Below, one piece after another: positions 45,062-53,782 of a stretch of DNA of 64,000 nucleotides. Both the position numbers and the translations under genes were made by a program. The notes beneath the pieces were generated by a model. The model searched no databases. It saw nothing but the letters and a program-made list of their open reading frames with translations, and had not been told where the DNA came from. Position 1 is the first letter of the stretch. The number at the start of each line of letters is the position of its first letter. Source of the DNA: Actinomycetota bacterium (GTDB taxonomy: Bacteria; Actinomycetota; CADDZG01; WHSQ01); the NCBI GenBank assembly GCA_030446465.1, contig JAUJNI010000003.1:441334-505333 (forward strand). Direction: 5' to 3'.

Positions 45062-46347
45062 GCAGCACCTCCTTTGTCATCGACCACTCTGATCGTTCCG
45101 CCGTACATCCCCATCGCACAGCTGTAACGGATCTCGCCGGGCTCCTGCGGAGGAAGCTCGATCGTCTGCTCACCACTGATCGAATGCAGCTCGTCTTGGA
45201 ACACGAGCGACAATGTGCAGCCGCCTCCCGCATCGACGAACGTCAGCCGCGCTGGCTCGCCGGCAGCGATGTTGACAAGGCCCGGCGAGTAACCGCCGGC
45301 GCCAGCCTCGATACGGACTTCCTGAACTCCGTCGGACCCGCTAACCGCTGCCACCGCTTCCTCGGGAGCGAACAGCGAGTTCTTCACCGAGGCGAAGGTC
45401 ACGGGTGAGTCAGCCAGGCGAAGCCCGCTGTCCAAAGTAAGTAGCGCGATAGCGGCGATGGCGATCGCGGCGAACTTTGTGAAACGACTCTGCATGATGT
45501 CGCCGAGCTTGGTCGCGAAGTACCCGAGCATGAAGAACAGCGGCGCGGTCGCGATCGTGAAGGTGAAAAGGATCGCCGCACCGAGCACGGGGTCGCCCGA
45601 GTTGACCGCGAGGACCATCATCGCTTGCGTCACTCCGCACGGGAGGAACACCGTCATAGCGCCAAGGGTCGCCGGGGCGAAAGCGCTTCCGCCTTTAGCC
45701 TCTTTGCGGATCCTGCGCGTTATGAAGGCTGGCGGCTGCAGGACCACATACCGGAAGATCGGATGCACCCTCAACAGGTGAAGAGCGGTAGCAAGCATGA
45801 ACAGCGCGGTGAATATCTGGAAGAACCCGCGCGCCACCGGGCTCGGTTGAATCAAGGTTCCGAGCGCGCCTAGACCCGCTCCCAACAGCGTGTACGCGGA
45901 CGTTTTTGACGCCAAGAACCACAGAACCGGCTTTCCATCGTGGGGCGGGAACCGGGGTTCGTCGACCGCGCCAGACACATAGCGCTTTCGCACCTCATCG
46001 AGATCATCGCCCTCGCGCTGTGTCACTGCCGTCGCGAGAAGACCGCCTTGGACGGCGAGACACGACAGTCCGCCGGCCGTGATCCCGGTCACAGCCACCA
46101 AAACAAGGTTGACCTTTCCGGCATCAGACCCGGGCAGGCCCGGAGAGAACAGCGCGCTGAGCACAACCAGCGCTGCGATGCCAACCAGGGAAGCTGCGAC
46201 GACATGACGCTGCCTCCTCTCGCGCTCTGCAACGAGCTCGTCGAAACGCTCTGCCCGCGCCCGGCGCTCACGCCGTGCTGCCTCCAACTCTGGCGACGGC
46301 TGAGCCTTGAAACGCTGTTTGGACCCTCTGCCCTTGGTCTTAGGCAT
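45058..46347 (-). CDS. TauE/SafE membrane protein fused to a C-terminal cupredoxin-like domain
   Basis: The 429-residue protein has a charged N-terminus, a TauE/SafE-like membrane domain ([11 protein letters not shown] and [15 protein letters not shown] with Cys in helices) and a last 90 residues that form a cupredoxin-like domain ([18 protein letters not shown]). The domain has Cys near 377 and the Cu-type CAMGMYGG (Cys 410, Met 412/414). The joint is at about residue 335. The membrane part resembles CcoH/SafE partners used in copper export or oxidase assembly. Its frame overlaps the copA stop by 8 nt. Confidence 0.84.
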   Translation of the reverse strand: MPKTKGRGSKQRFKAQPSPELEAARRERRARAERFDELVAERERRQRHVVAASLVGIAALVVLSALFSPGLPGSDAGKVNLVLVAVTGITAGGLSCLAVQGGLLATAVTQREGDDLDEVRKRYVSGAVDEPRFPPHDGKPVLWFLASKTSAYTLLGAGLGALGTLIQPSPVARGFFQIFTALFMLATALHLLRVHPIFRYVVLQPPAFITRRIRKEAKGGSAFAPATLGAMTVFLPCGVTQAMMVLAVNSGDPVLGAAILFTFTIATAPLFFMLGYFATKLGDIMQSRFTKFAAIAIAAIALLTLDSGLRLADSPVTFASVKNSLFAPEEAVAAVSGSDGVQEVRIEAGAGGYSPGLVNIAAGEPARLTFVDAGGGCTLSLVFQDELHSISGEQTIELPPQEPGEIRYSCAMGMYGGTIRVVDDKGGAA

Positions 46348-48595
46348 GAGCGCTCACCCGTGTCGCGGGCACCTGACCGTGACCCTTCTTTCCGAACCTG
46401 CGCAGTCGGAGAGAGTTCGCCACGACGCTGACCGAGGAGAACGCCATCGCCGCACCGGCGATGATCGGATTCAGAAGCCCGAGTGCGGCGAGCGGGATCG
46501 CAGCCGTGTTGTAACCGAAGGCCCAGCCTAGGTTCTGGTAGATGGTTCGAAGGGTTTGACGCGCCAGCGTGATCGAGGTCACCACACCTTGCAGGTCACC
46601 CGACATCAGCGTGATATCCGAGGACTCGATCGCTACGTCCGTACCGGTCCCGATCGCTATCCCGAGATCGGCCTGGACGAGCGCAGGTGCGTCGTTGATC
46701 CCGTCGCCGACCATCGCCACGACCTTGCCTTCTCCTTGAAGGCGTTTGACCTCGGTCACCTTGTCCTCGGGGAGGACCTCGGCGAGGACGCGGCGAATCC
46801 CGACCTCGGCTGCGATCGTTTCTGCCGTCCGGCGGTTGTCACCGGTGATCATGGCGACCTCTAGACCCATGTCATGCATTCGGCTCACCACCTCGCGGGC
46901 GTTGTCCTTGAGGACGTCGGCAACGCCGACCACACCGTGCGCCGACCCGCCCCAGCCCGCGAACACAGCTGTGCGCCCGCGTTCCTCCAATGTCACGGCA
47001 GCTTGCTCGAGCAACTCGGGTAGGTCGAGTCCCTGTTCGTACATCAGTTTGCGGCGGCCGACGAAGACGATGTCGCCTTCGAGCTCCGCCCGCACGCCGT
47101 GGCCGGTAACCGACGAGAATCCGCTGGGATCGTTCCAGCTCAGGCCACGGTCCAGCGCTCCGGCGACGATCGCCTGACCGATGGGGTGTTCTGACCCCGA
47201 CTCTGCCGCTGCCGTCTTTTCGAGAAGCAGCTCCTCATCGACCCCGTCACCTGCGACGACGTCGGTGAGGGACATGCGACCCTGCGTGAGGGTTCCGGTC
47301 TTGTCCAACACGACGGTTTGGATGCGGCGCGAGCCCTCCAGCACCTCGCCGCCCTTGATGAGGACACCCATGTCTGCACCCCGTCCGGTCCCGACCATGA
47401 TCGCGGTCGGGGTGGCGAGACCAAGCGCGCAGGGACAAGCGATGATCAACACGGCAACGGCAGCCACGAGTCCCGCACGGGCATCACCGGTCGCAACGAT
47501 CCATCCTGCGAACGTCAACGCTGCGATCACGAGGACGATGGGCACGAAGATCCCAGAGATGCGATCGGCGAGCCTCTGTACCGGCGCCTTGCTGCCCTGA
47601 GCTTCTTCGACGAGCCGCACGATCTGCGACAACGCAGTGTCACTGCCCACCGCTGTTGCTGCCACTGTGAGAACGCCGTTGGAGTTGACGGTCGCCGCGG
47701 CGACCTGATCGCCCTCCTTCTTCTCAACCGGAACGGATTCGCCGGTGAGCATCGACTCGTCAACCGCGGAGTAGCCGGTGACGACCTTGCCGTCGACCGG
47801 GATCTTCTCGCCCGGTCGGACGCGCACGAGATCGCCGACCCGCACCTGCTCGACGGGAACCATCCGCTCCTCGCCATCGACGACGATGCGCGCCTCCTTG
47901 GCACCGAGCTCGAGCAGCTTCTTGATCGCACTGGAGGCGCGACCCTTCGCGCGGGCTTCGAAGTAGCGGCCCAGGATGATGAAGGCGATGATCAGAGCTG
48001 CCGTGTCGAAGTAGAGATCGCCCCCGGCGAAGAGCTCATACGTCGAGTAGAAGAACGCGGCGAGCGTTCCTATCGCGATCAGCGTGTCCATGTTCGCCGT
48101 GAACGTGCGCGCCCGTTCGAACGCGGTGCGGATGAACGGCCAGCCGGCGTAGAACTGCACCGGCATGGTGAGGGTGAAAGAGGTCCACCGTGCCCATGGT
48201 TCGTGCATCGCGAACAAGCTGAGCGCGAACACGATCAGTCCGAGAGGCCAGCTGACGAGCAGCAGCCGCCACCACATCTTCTGGTCGCGGTCGTGAAGCT
48301 CCTCGGCCTCGACGTCTTCGGCGGACGCCGGCGCCACGTGGTAACCGACCTTCGCGACCGCCTCCTCCAGTTCCCCAACGCTTACCGACTGCGGTCGGTA
48401 CGTGACATAGGCGCGGTTTGCTGCGAAGTTGACGCGTGCTTCTTCCACGCCGGGCTGGCGTGACAGCGTCCGCTCGACGCGTGCTGCGCAGGATGCGCAG
48501 GTCATGCCCGACACAGACAGCTCTATCTCGTCATTGACACCGACGTCGCGGCGGATGTCATCGTTAGCAACTCGGGCTTTCCCCGCCCGGCTCAC
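46340..48595 (-). CDS. copA: copper-exporting P1B-type ATPase
   Basis: The 751-residue P-type ATPase has one N-terminal HMA domain (GMTCASC, Cys 33/36), the CPC metal motif in helix 6 (ACPCALG), the phosphorylated [19 protein letters not shown], the YN in helix 7 (GYNTAAIP) and MAFSS in helix 8. The CPC, YN and MxxSS set is the P1B-1 Cu(I)/Ag(I) signature. The GTG start at 48595 overlaps the small membrane gene by 4 nt. Confidence 0.95.
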   Translation of the reverse strand: MSRAGKARVANDDIRRDVGVNDEIELSVSGMTCASCAARVERTLSRQPGVEEARVNFAANRAYVTYRPQSVSVGELEEAVAKVGYHVAPASAEDVEAEELHDRDQKMWWRLLLVSWPLGLIVFALSLFAMHEPWARWTSFTLTMPVQFYAGWPFIRTAFERARTFTANMDTLIAIGTLAAFFYSTYELFAGGDLYFDTAALIIAFIILGRYFEARAKGRASSAIKKLLELGAKEARIVVDGEERMVPVEQVRVGDLVRVRPGEKIPVDGKVVTGYSAVDESMLTGESVPVEKKEGDQVAAATVNSNGVLTVAATAVGSDTALSQIVRLVEEAQGSKAPVQRLADRISGIFVPIVLVIAALTFAGWIVATGDARAGLVAAVAVLIIACPCALGLATPTAIMVGTGRGADMGVLIKGGEVLEGSRRIQTVVLDKTGTLTQGRMSLTDVVAGDGVDEELLLEKTAAAESGSEHPIGQAIVAGALDRGLSWNDPSGFSSVTGHGVRAELEGDIVFVGRRKLMYEQGLDLPELLEQAAVTLEERGRTAVFAGWGGSAHGVVGVADVLKDNAREVVSRMHDMGLEVAMITGDNRRTAETIAAEVGIRRVLAEVLPEDKVTEVKRLQGEGKVVAMVGDGINDAPALVQADLGIAIGTGTDVAIESSDITLMSGDLQGVVTSITLARQTLRTIYQNLGWAFGYNTAAIPLAALGLLNPIIAGAAMAFSSVSVVANSLRLRRFGKKGHGQVPATRVSAHA

Positions 48596-48834
48596 GTCCG
48601 CGCCGCCTGAAGAGGCGACGGCTCCTGCTGAGCCGCCACTAGCGTAGTACTGGTTACTTCCGAGCCGCGGTCAGCCCGCAGGGCTGCGATCTCTTCGCGC
48701 AGCGCGGTTATGTCTTGTTTGGTCGCGGCCTCAGAGTCGCAACCGTGCTTCTTCCCAAACATCATCGGGACACATACAAAGAGCATCATGGCTGCGCAGG
48801 CCAATCCAGGTAGCGCGAGCCAAAGCCATTCCAT
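48592..48834 (-). CDS. small membrane protein with coiled coil (paralogue B)
   Basis: The 80-residue protein has the same design as the one at 44599: [18 protein letters not shown], then VCVPMMF, then [19 protein letters not shown]. The two align along their length and differ mainly at the tail. A GGAGG site precedes the ATG. It is directly upstream of copA and overlaps it by 4 nt. Confidence 0.75.
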   Translation of the reverse strand: MEWLWLALPGLACAAMMLFVCVPMMFGKKHGCDSEAATKQDITALREEIAALRADRGSEVTSTTLVAAQQEPSPLQAART

Positions 48835-48892
48835 CGTGTGGAACCTCCTCGGTCTAGGTCAGGTAGCGCCCATTTAGGGCGCGCGCGGCTGC

Positions 48893-49156
48893 CTAGACGG
48901 TGCGGGGAGGTCGGAACAGAGACGCCAGAGACACCGACGGCATGTCGGGCTCACTGGCGAGAGAGATCTTGCTAGAGGCGAGGCCGAGCGCCAGTGCGAA
49001 CAGGGAGAGGACGGCCAGGCACATCGCGAGAAAGATGGGCGCGTCGGGGCCGCACGCAGGGCAGTCACCACTCATATCCATGCCCATCCCCATCGCGAGC
49101 GGAAGCCCCGCAAGCAGAAGGACGACCACGAGCAGCACGATCCCTATCGTCTTCAT
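48893..49156 (-). CDS. small Met-rich membrane protein heading the copper unit
   Basis: The 87-residue protein starts with a hydrophobic helix that runs into AMGMGMDMSGDCPAC, a Met/Cys-rich stretch that could bind Cu(I), then a second helix and a Pro-rich end. No family is recognised. It is the first gene of the leftward unit. A TACAAT hexamer about 7 nt before the ATG could be the -10 of its promoter, giving a nearly leaderless transcript. Confidence 0.66.
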   Translation of the reverse strand: MKTIGIVLLVVVLLLAGLPLAMGMGMDMSGDCPACGPDAPIFLAMCLAVLSLFALALGLASSKISLASEPDMPSVSLASLFRPPRTV

Positions 49157-49265
49157 CTAGCGCATTGTACAAGGCGCCGAAGTTAGGAGGAACGGGGGCC
49201 GGGTGGCGCCGTGGTTCGATCGACGGGAAGATTGGGGGGAAACTGACGGCTTGAGAGGGGAACTC

Positions 49266-49700
49266 GTGGAGCCAGGCGCAGCAACCCAAAGCAAGAGATC
49301 GCTCGCAGCATTGGGGGCGGCCTTCGGCGTCCAGGTCGCCGGAAGACTGATGGATCTGCAGTGGCACCGGAGGCACGATGGGTTCGAGACCGGGAGCGAC
49401 CAGATACAGGCGCATTGGCTGGTGTGGCTCGGAACCATCTTGGTCATAGCAGCCTGCGTGATCGCGCTGCGGGCCGGCGCAGGCGGCGCCGAGCGAACGG
49501 GATACCGAATGACGCTCATGGCTAACGTGCTCTATGGCTTGGTCGGCGTCATCCACTTCATCCAGCATCTGGACCACCGAGAGGTGGATTGGGTGCACGT
49601 AGCATTCGCGGTGACAAATGCTGCTGCCGTCATAGGTGTCGTCGCCGTCACCATCGCCAGACTCAAGAGCACATCTAGGCCAGAAGTGGCGGCTCAGTGA
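49266..49700 (+). CDS. integral membrane protein, about four helices
   Basis: The 144-residue protein has about four hydrophobic segments and two His-rich motifs (QWHRRHDGFE and HFIQHLDHREVDWVH). The GTG at 49266 has GAGAGGGG upstream; a start at 49203 is possible. No family is recognised, though the His pattern suggests metal or haem contact. It is coupled by GTGA to the methyltransferase. Confidence 0.66.
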   Translation: MEPGAATQSKRSLAALGAAFGVQVAGRLMDLQWHRRHDGFETGSDQIQAHWLVWLGTILVIAACVIALRAGAGGAERTGYRMTLMANVLYGLVGVIHFIQHLDHREVDWVHVAFAVTNAAAVIGVVAVTIARLKSTSRPEVAAQ

Positions 49701-50350
49701 CACGCACGTCCCGTGCGAGCGACGTGGCCCTTAGTAACGACAAGAGGCGGCGCGCGTGGGCCAAACGAGCGCCTAAGTACGACAGATCGATTGGGTTCTT
49801 CGAGCGCCGAGTGTTCGGAACTGATTCCCGTGCTTGGGCCTGCGCCCATGCGAAAGGCGAGACGCTCGAAGTCGCCGTCGGGACCGGGCTGAACCTCCCG
49901 CTCTATGACGCGGATGTCCGCTTGACCGCCATCGACCTGAGCCCTCAGATGCTGCAAATCGCCAAGCAGCGGGCGGATGAGATAGACCGCGCCGCCGATC
50001 TCCAGGAGGCAGACGCGCATCAGCTTCCCTTCGTCGACGCCTCCTTCGACACCGTCGTTTGCACCTATTCCCTATGCAACATCCCAGATCCTCATCGAGC
50101 CGTCGGCGAGATGAAAAGAGTCCTGCGCCCGGGCGGGCAGCTGGTTCTGGTGGACCACATCCGTAGCTCGGTCAAGCCGGTGCTGTGGCTTCAGAAGCTC
50201 ATCGAGTTCTTCTCCATGAGGAGCGAGGGAGAACACATGACTCGACGGCCGCTTGAGGAAGTAGAGGCCCACGGGTTCACCGTCACCCAGCGGGAGCGTC
50301 TCGGACCGGGAGCAGTTGTCGAGCGCCTGGTTGCGGAAAGAAATTCGTAG
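49697..50350 (+). CDS. class I SAM-dependent methyltransferase (UbiE-like)
   Basis: The 217-residue protein has the SAM-binding VAVGTGLNLPLY, the acidic ribose contact (TAIDLSPQML), DAHQLPF and the UbiE-like motif VVCTYSLCNIPDPHRAVGEMKRVLRPGG. The substrate is unknown; similar genes often accompany metal-resistance genes. The start overlaps the membrane protein by 4 nt. Confidence 0.84.
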   Translation: MTRTSRASDVALSNDKRRRAWAKRAPKYDRSIGFFERRVFGTDSRAWACAHAKGETLEVAVGTGLNLPLYDADVRLTAIDLSPQMLQIAKQRADEIDRAADLQEADAHQLPFVDASFDTVVCTYSLCNIPDPHRAVGEMKRVLRPGGQLVLVDHIRSSVKPVLWLQKLIEFFSMRSEGEHMTRRPLEEVEAHGFTVTQRERLGPGAVVERLVAERNS

Positions 50351-50520
50351 AGCGTCAACACTCTGCTTCTTCGCGCAGCCTGCCGCCTTCGCCCTTGCTT
50401 GCAGGTCCGCCGTCGCGGTGTTTAGTCCCGCACGCACTGGGCGGACCGGATCTGTTAACCAGCTTCAGCACGAACACTCCAGTAACCCGGTGCAAACACA
50501 GCTCGAGCAAGGACCACAGG

Positions 50521-51004
50521 ATGAGCACGAACCTGCGAGGCCGAGCTCGCCAAGACCAGCTCTCAGACAAGGTGCTCGCTCGACGCGCGGTCGCTCGGAT
50601 ATCGGCGATCGCGTTCCTGGTTGCCGCCGGCGCGATCCACACCGCACAGATACGGGTCCACCTGGACGAATGGAACGTCGCCGGGCTGTTTTCAGGGCAT
50701 CCGCTGTCGCCCAGGTTGGACTAGCGGTAGCGCTCACCCCCGGCATGAATTGACGGGCGCGAGATGTTCAAGGTCTGGTTCGGCCCTTCAGCCCCCGCCT
50801 CCGAGGAAGCTGATCGTCGGCGTAGTCGCCACTTCCCCCACCTTGGCCGTGCTGTGGGCGATCTCCCGCGCTGCCGGGATCCCGTTCGGACCAAACGCGG
50901 GAACACCTGAGCCGGTGAACCGGCCGGACTCGTTGGCGACCATGTTCGAGTTGTTGACGCTTGCCGCGGGACTCCCGGTCGACTTGACTTTGAAGTCGAC
51001 TTGA
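50521..51004 (+). pseudogene. frameshifted membrane-protein gene
   Basis: A possible ATG at 50521 leads into AGAIHTAQIRVHLDEWNVAGLF, then the frame is lost near 50690. The next coherent piece (AVAQVGLAVALTPGMN) is in another frame to 50753, and a third piece (GVVATSPTLAVLWAISRA, then GIPFGPNAG and PVNRPDSLATMFELLTL) is in yet another frame ending at 51004. Together they look like one integral membrane protein of about 160 residues broken by at least two shifts. A sequencing error cannot be excluded. Confidence 0.62.
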
Positions 51005-51015
51005 ACGTTTAGCCT
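50984..51015 (+). promoter_or_regulatory. MerR-type promoter/operator
   Basis: A -35 TTGACT at 50984-50989 is separated by 20 bp from TAGCCT at 51010-51015. The spacer region holds a 22-bp dyad (ACTTTGAAGTC at 50987-50997 mirrored by GACTTGAACGT at 50998-51008, 9 of 11 pairs). A stretched spacer with a central dyad is the hallmark of MerR-regulated promoters, and the GTCGAC centre resembles ZntR/CadR-type sites. The merR ATG begins only 6 nt after the -10, so the transcript is probably leaderless. Confidence 0.75.
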
Positions 51016-51021
51016 CGACCC

Positions 51022-51558
51022 ATGTACAGGATCGGAGAACTGGCCGAGAGGGTCGGGGTGACGACGCCGACGCTGCGCTACTACGAGGACATAGGCCTCC
51101 TTGAGTCGTCGCAGCGTTCGCCGGCGGGCTACCGCCTCTACGACACCACCGCCGAGGCCCGCTTGCGGTTCATCGCCCGGGCGAAGCGCCTCGGTCTGTC
51201 GCTCGACGAGATCCGTGACCTCGTGCAGATATGGGACGGCGGAAACTGCTCGGCGACTCGTGCTCACCTGAGCCACCTCGTCGTGCACAAGATCGCCGAG
51301 ACCCGCGACCACGTCGAGGAGCTGGCAACCTTCGAGCGCCAGCTCGAAATTGTGTACGAGCGCGTCGCCGAGAAGGCTTCCTCGAAGACTTGCGGCGACG
51401 AATGCGGGTGCGTTCCCGAGCTTCCTGAGAAGCCAAAGATCGCGCTCACCGACGAGCTGCAACTGATCGAGAGCAGCGAGTGCAGCTGCGGAGGCGCCTG
51501 CGGGACCGCGGGGTGCGGCTGTGGATGTATGTGCTGCGGCAACACGGGGATGACATGA
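51022..51558 (+). CDS. MerR-family metal regulator with metallothionein-like Cys-rich tail
   Basis: This 178-residue transcription regulator has the MerR winged helix (IGELAERVGVTTPTLRYYED, GYRLY), the dimer helix, and metal-site Cys in ZntR/PbrR/CadR positions (C76, C124 and C128, C130). After a linker, residues 154-172 hold eight Cys (C154, C156, C160, C165, C167, C169, C171, C172), ending CGCGCMCCG. The tail looks like a metallothionein cluster and shares its pattern with the next gene. Zn/Cd/Pb-type sensing is the best guess; the tail could buffer metal or tune release. Confidence 0.85.
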   Translation: MYRIGELAERVGVTTPTLRYYEDIGLLESSQRSPAGYRLYDTTAEARLRFIARAKRLGLSLDEIRDLVQIWDGGNCSATRAHLSHLVVHKIAETRDHVEELATFERQLEIVYERVAEKASSKTCGDECGCVPELPEKPKIALTDELQLIESSECSCGGACGTAGCGCGCMCCGNTGMT

Positions 51559-51582
51559 AAGCAAGGAGGGGGGTGATGCTTC

Positions 51583-51762
51583 ATGGCTGAGCTGACGACC
51601 AAAGAGCTGTCGGTCGAGCAGTCGACGTGCGCGTGCGGGTGCTGCGGACCAGTGCAGACGAGGGAGGCAGCGCCTGAGGTTCAAGAGACGCGGGCGGACG
51701 CAATCTGCGACTGCGGGTGCACCGGATCCGGATGTGCCTGTGGATGCGCTTGTTGTGGGTGA
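51583..51762 (+). CDS. 59-residue metallothionein-like Cys-rich protein
   Basis: The 59-residue protein has 12 Cys (C16, C18, C20, C21, C42, C44, C46, C51, C53, C55, C57, C58) in two clusters, CACGCCG at the front and CDCGCTGSGCACGCACCG at the end. The closing C-x-C-x-C-x-CC-G equals the end of the preceding MerR tail. It has no His or aromatic residues, typical of metallothioneins. A strong AAGGAGG lies about 13 nt before the ATG, 24 bp after merR. It probably binds Zn, Cd or Cu(I) in a cluster; the protein itself matches no family that I recognise. Confidence 0.8.
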   Translation: MAELTTKELSVEQSTCACGCCGPVQTREAAPEVQETRADAICDCGCTGSGCACGCACCG

Positions 51763-52210
51763 CGTGTGGCCGCTGTAACGGTGGCGCAGGGCTCGGAGAG
51801 TCGTGTGCCGCTCTGTCCCTTCGTTCGTCATTGACCGATCGCTCAAGGCGCGTCCGTTCTTGAAGAGGAGCACGCGGCGCAGCTGTAGCGCCGCAACGGG
51901 AGCTCCGTGAAGGTCCATGAAAGCCCTCTCAATAGGTCACTCATTCGCATTGGAGAATCGCCCCTTCATGCGGTGAGAGATTCACGTCGAGGAACGGCAA
52001 CAGAACCACGCCGACCCCAAGCGCGATGATCCAAAGGATGATTTGTGATCGCTTCATAACAACAGCGTAGCGTCGGGCACGGTGGGATATTCCGTGAACA
52101 GAATCGTCGCTGTCTATCTACGGAGCCAGTGGCTGTCAAGGGGTTTACTCCGCGCAGCGGACGCCAAAGGCGCCCTTGACAGCTCCGAGCGAGCGGAGTG
52201 CTAGGGCTTC
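51763..52210. other. gap after the metallothionein-like gene
   Basis: This 448-bp stretch has no convincing gene on the plus strand. On the minus strand 51941-52057 could encode a 38-residue one-helix peptide (MKRSQIILWIIALGVGVVLL start), but no ribosome site is visible. A perfect inverted repeat (52132-52183) occupies the right end. Confidence 0.4.
52132..52183. repeat. 11-bp perfect inverted repeat with 30-nt loop
   Basis: GCTGTCAAGGG at 52132-52142 is mirrored by CCCTTGACAGC at 52173-52183. A second small hairpin (CTCCG-agcgag-CGGAG) follows at 52183-52198. The design resembles short dispersed intergenic repeats of high-GC bacteria or a long-looped terminator. Only this copy was noticed in the window. 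Confidence 0.45.
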
Positions 52211-52717
52211 GTGTCAGGCGCGAGACGGGCACAGGCAGCTGCGAAGTACCGACCATCGGAGGTGCGGCTCCTTCTCATCGCGGAGGCGCCTCCAGATGAC
52301 GAGAGCCGGTACTTCTATTTCGAGGACGTGCGGGCCCACGACTCCTTGTTCCGGCATGTCGCTGCGGCCATCTTGGGCTGGACCCCCGATCGAACAGAGA
52401 AGGCGAGGGCGCTGGAGCAGCTGGGGGACAGAGGGGTCTTTCTGATCGATGCGTCTGAGATTCCCCTGGGGGACCGGCAGCTACAGGTTGATGCGCAAGA
52501 TGTTGCTGACCGATGCCGCGCTCTCAATCCCGAAGGGATCGTCCTTATCAAAACCACCGTCTATGACGCGCTGTTTAGCGATCTAGATAGTGCAGGCCTG
52601 CCCGTTATCAACAAGCGCATTCCGTTCCCAGGGAGCGGGAGGCAGCGAGAATTCATGGCAGCGTTTGCCGACGCGCTCGCGCAGGTCGGGTGGGACAATG
52701 GCGGAGTCGGCCGCTAA
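52211..52717 (+). CDS. hypothetical protein with possible uracil-DNA-glycosylase-like fold
   Basis: The 168-residue protein begins with a basic tail and VRLLLIAEAPP, a strand-plus-loop like the first motif of the uracil-DNA glycosylase superfamily. It also has GVFLIDASEIPLG and GLPVINKRIPFPGSGRQREF near the end, where a substrate loop might lie. The match is weak and the catalytic residues are not evident. GTG start; no operon partner. Confidence 0.6.
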   Translation: MSGARRAQAAAKYRPSEVRLLLIAEAPPDDESRYFYFEDVRAHDSLFRHVAAAILGWTPDRTEKARALEQLGDRGVFLIDASEIPLGDRQLQVDAQDVADRCRALNPEGIVLIKTTVYDALFSDLDSAGLPVINKRIPFPGSGRQREFMAAFADALAQVGWDNGGVGR

Positions 52718-52818
52718 ACCGGCGACGCAAACTTGACCAGGTAGGTGCTGTTCGAGCGCTGTGCTTGGGAGTGAACGACCCGCTGTAACGTTTTCGCAGG
52801 TAGCAGCACGTTTTGCAT

Positions 52819-52891
52819 GGGGCGGTAGCTCAGTTGGTAGAGCACCTGCTTTGCAAGCAGGAAGTCGTCGGTTCGAGTCCGATCCGCTCCA
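52819..52891 (+). tRNA. tRNA-Ala (TGC)
   Basis: The 73-nt cloverleaf is complete: acceptor GGGGCGG / CCGCTCC with discriminator A, D-arm GCTC-AGTTGGTA-GAGC, anticodon stem CCTGC/GCAGG around TTTGCAA (anticodon TGC), and T-loop GTTCGAGTC. No CCA is encoded. It normally sits next to tRNA-Ile after gyrA. Confidence 0.96.
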
Positions 52892-52967
52892 CAGAAAAGT
52901 GCCGGCAGGACGTGGCCAACTCGGAAAGGCCGTCACGCGGGCTCCGCTGAAGAGACAGGCCCACTCC

Positions 52968-53699
52968 TCAGCGCTTGCGGCCGACGAAGATGCCCCACCC
53001 AAGCAGGTCCCGCTGCCAGCGCAAGTAGCGGCGGCGAAAGTGATCCGATCTCTCACGGAATGTCACAGCATCTGGATCATGTGGATGGTCCTGCAGCCAT
53101 TCTTCTACGGCGAGCCAGTGAAGCGACTCGTAGCGATCCCAGTCGTCTTCAGAGGAGGCGATCAGCGTCACGACCTCCAGACCGGCGTCCTCGAAACACT
53201 CAACGGTCTCTGCAAGTCCAACGAAGTCTTCGCCCTCTTCCTGCTGGAAGTTCCCTGGAAGTGGCCACTTGCGCCAGTAGGGTTCTCCGACCGCTACAAA
53301 TCCGCCCGGTCGCACGGCGGGACGTAGAGCGGCGAGGGTGCCCGAGAGGCCGCCCCAGATGAAGCTCGCCCCCAGGCAGAGCGCGGCGTCGTAGCCGTTC
53401 GGAGTCAGAGCGAACCGGTGCCCGTCGGAATGTACGAACTCGATCAGTTGGGACAGTCCGGCTGAGCGAGCGTGCTGCTCGGCCACAGTCAGGAACTCTT
53501 CGGCCTGCTCGACGCAGGTGATGCGGCAGCCGAAGTCTCCCGCCAGCAGGATTGCAGGACCGCCGCGGCCCGACGCCATATCGAGCACGTGGGAGTCCGG
53601 CCCCAGAGCAAGCCTTTCGCCCAGCAGACGGATCTTCTCGACGCTCGTTGGGTTCTGGATCTCGTGCTTGTCTTCGGACACTGCGTACCACCAGGGCAT
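52968..53699 (-). CDS. class I SAM-dependent methyltransferase
   Basis: The 243-residue protein has the SAM site VLDMASGRGGPAILLA, the acidic CVEQAEEFL, and AALCLGASFIWGG in the motif IV place. The C-terminal part is rich in Trp and basic residues. The substrate is unknown. It is transcribed towards tRNA-Ala, with no operon partner. Confidence 0.82.
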   Translation of the reverse strand: MPWWYAVSEDKHEIQNPTSVEKIRLLGERLALGPDSHVLDMASGRGGPAILLAGDFGCRITCVEQAEEFLTVAEQHARSAGLSQLIEFVHSDGHRFALTPNGYDAALCLGASFIWGGLSGTLAALRPAVRPGGFVAVGEPYWRKWPLPGNFQQEEGEDFVGLAETVECFEDAGLEVVTLIASSEDDWDRYESLHWLAVEEWLQDHPHDPDAVTFRERSDHFRRRYLRWQRDLLGWGIFVGRKR

Positions 53700-53782
53700 A
53701 GCGCAGGGTCCTATAGGAGTGGAAGCAGGTCAAGTTTGTTGATCGGTTCTAGGATGATCGGGGCAAGTCCAACCTAGGACTG

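Noticed and set aside
34098-52891. integrative element with attachment repeats at the tRNA genes
   Set aside because: No integrase, transposase or direct repeat of a tRNA end was seen, so only the insertion by gene order is reported.
52583-53056. minus-strand ORF with SGSDSNRRLPACKAGALPTEL
   Set aside because: It is the antisense of tRNA-Ala; no RBS or family support.
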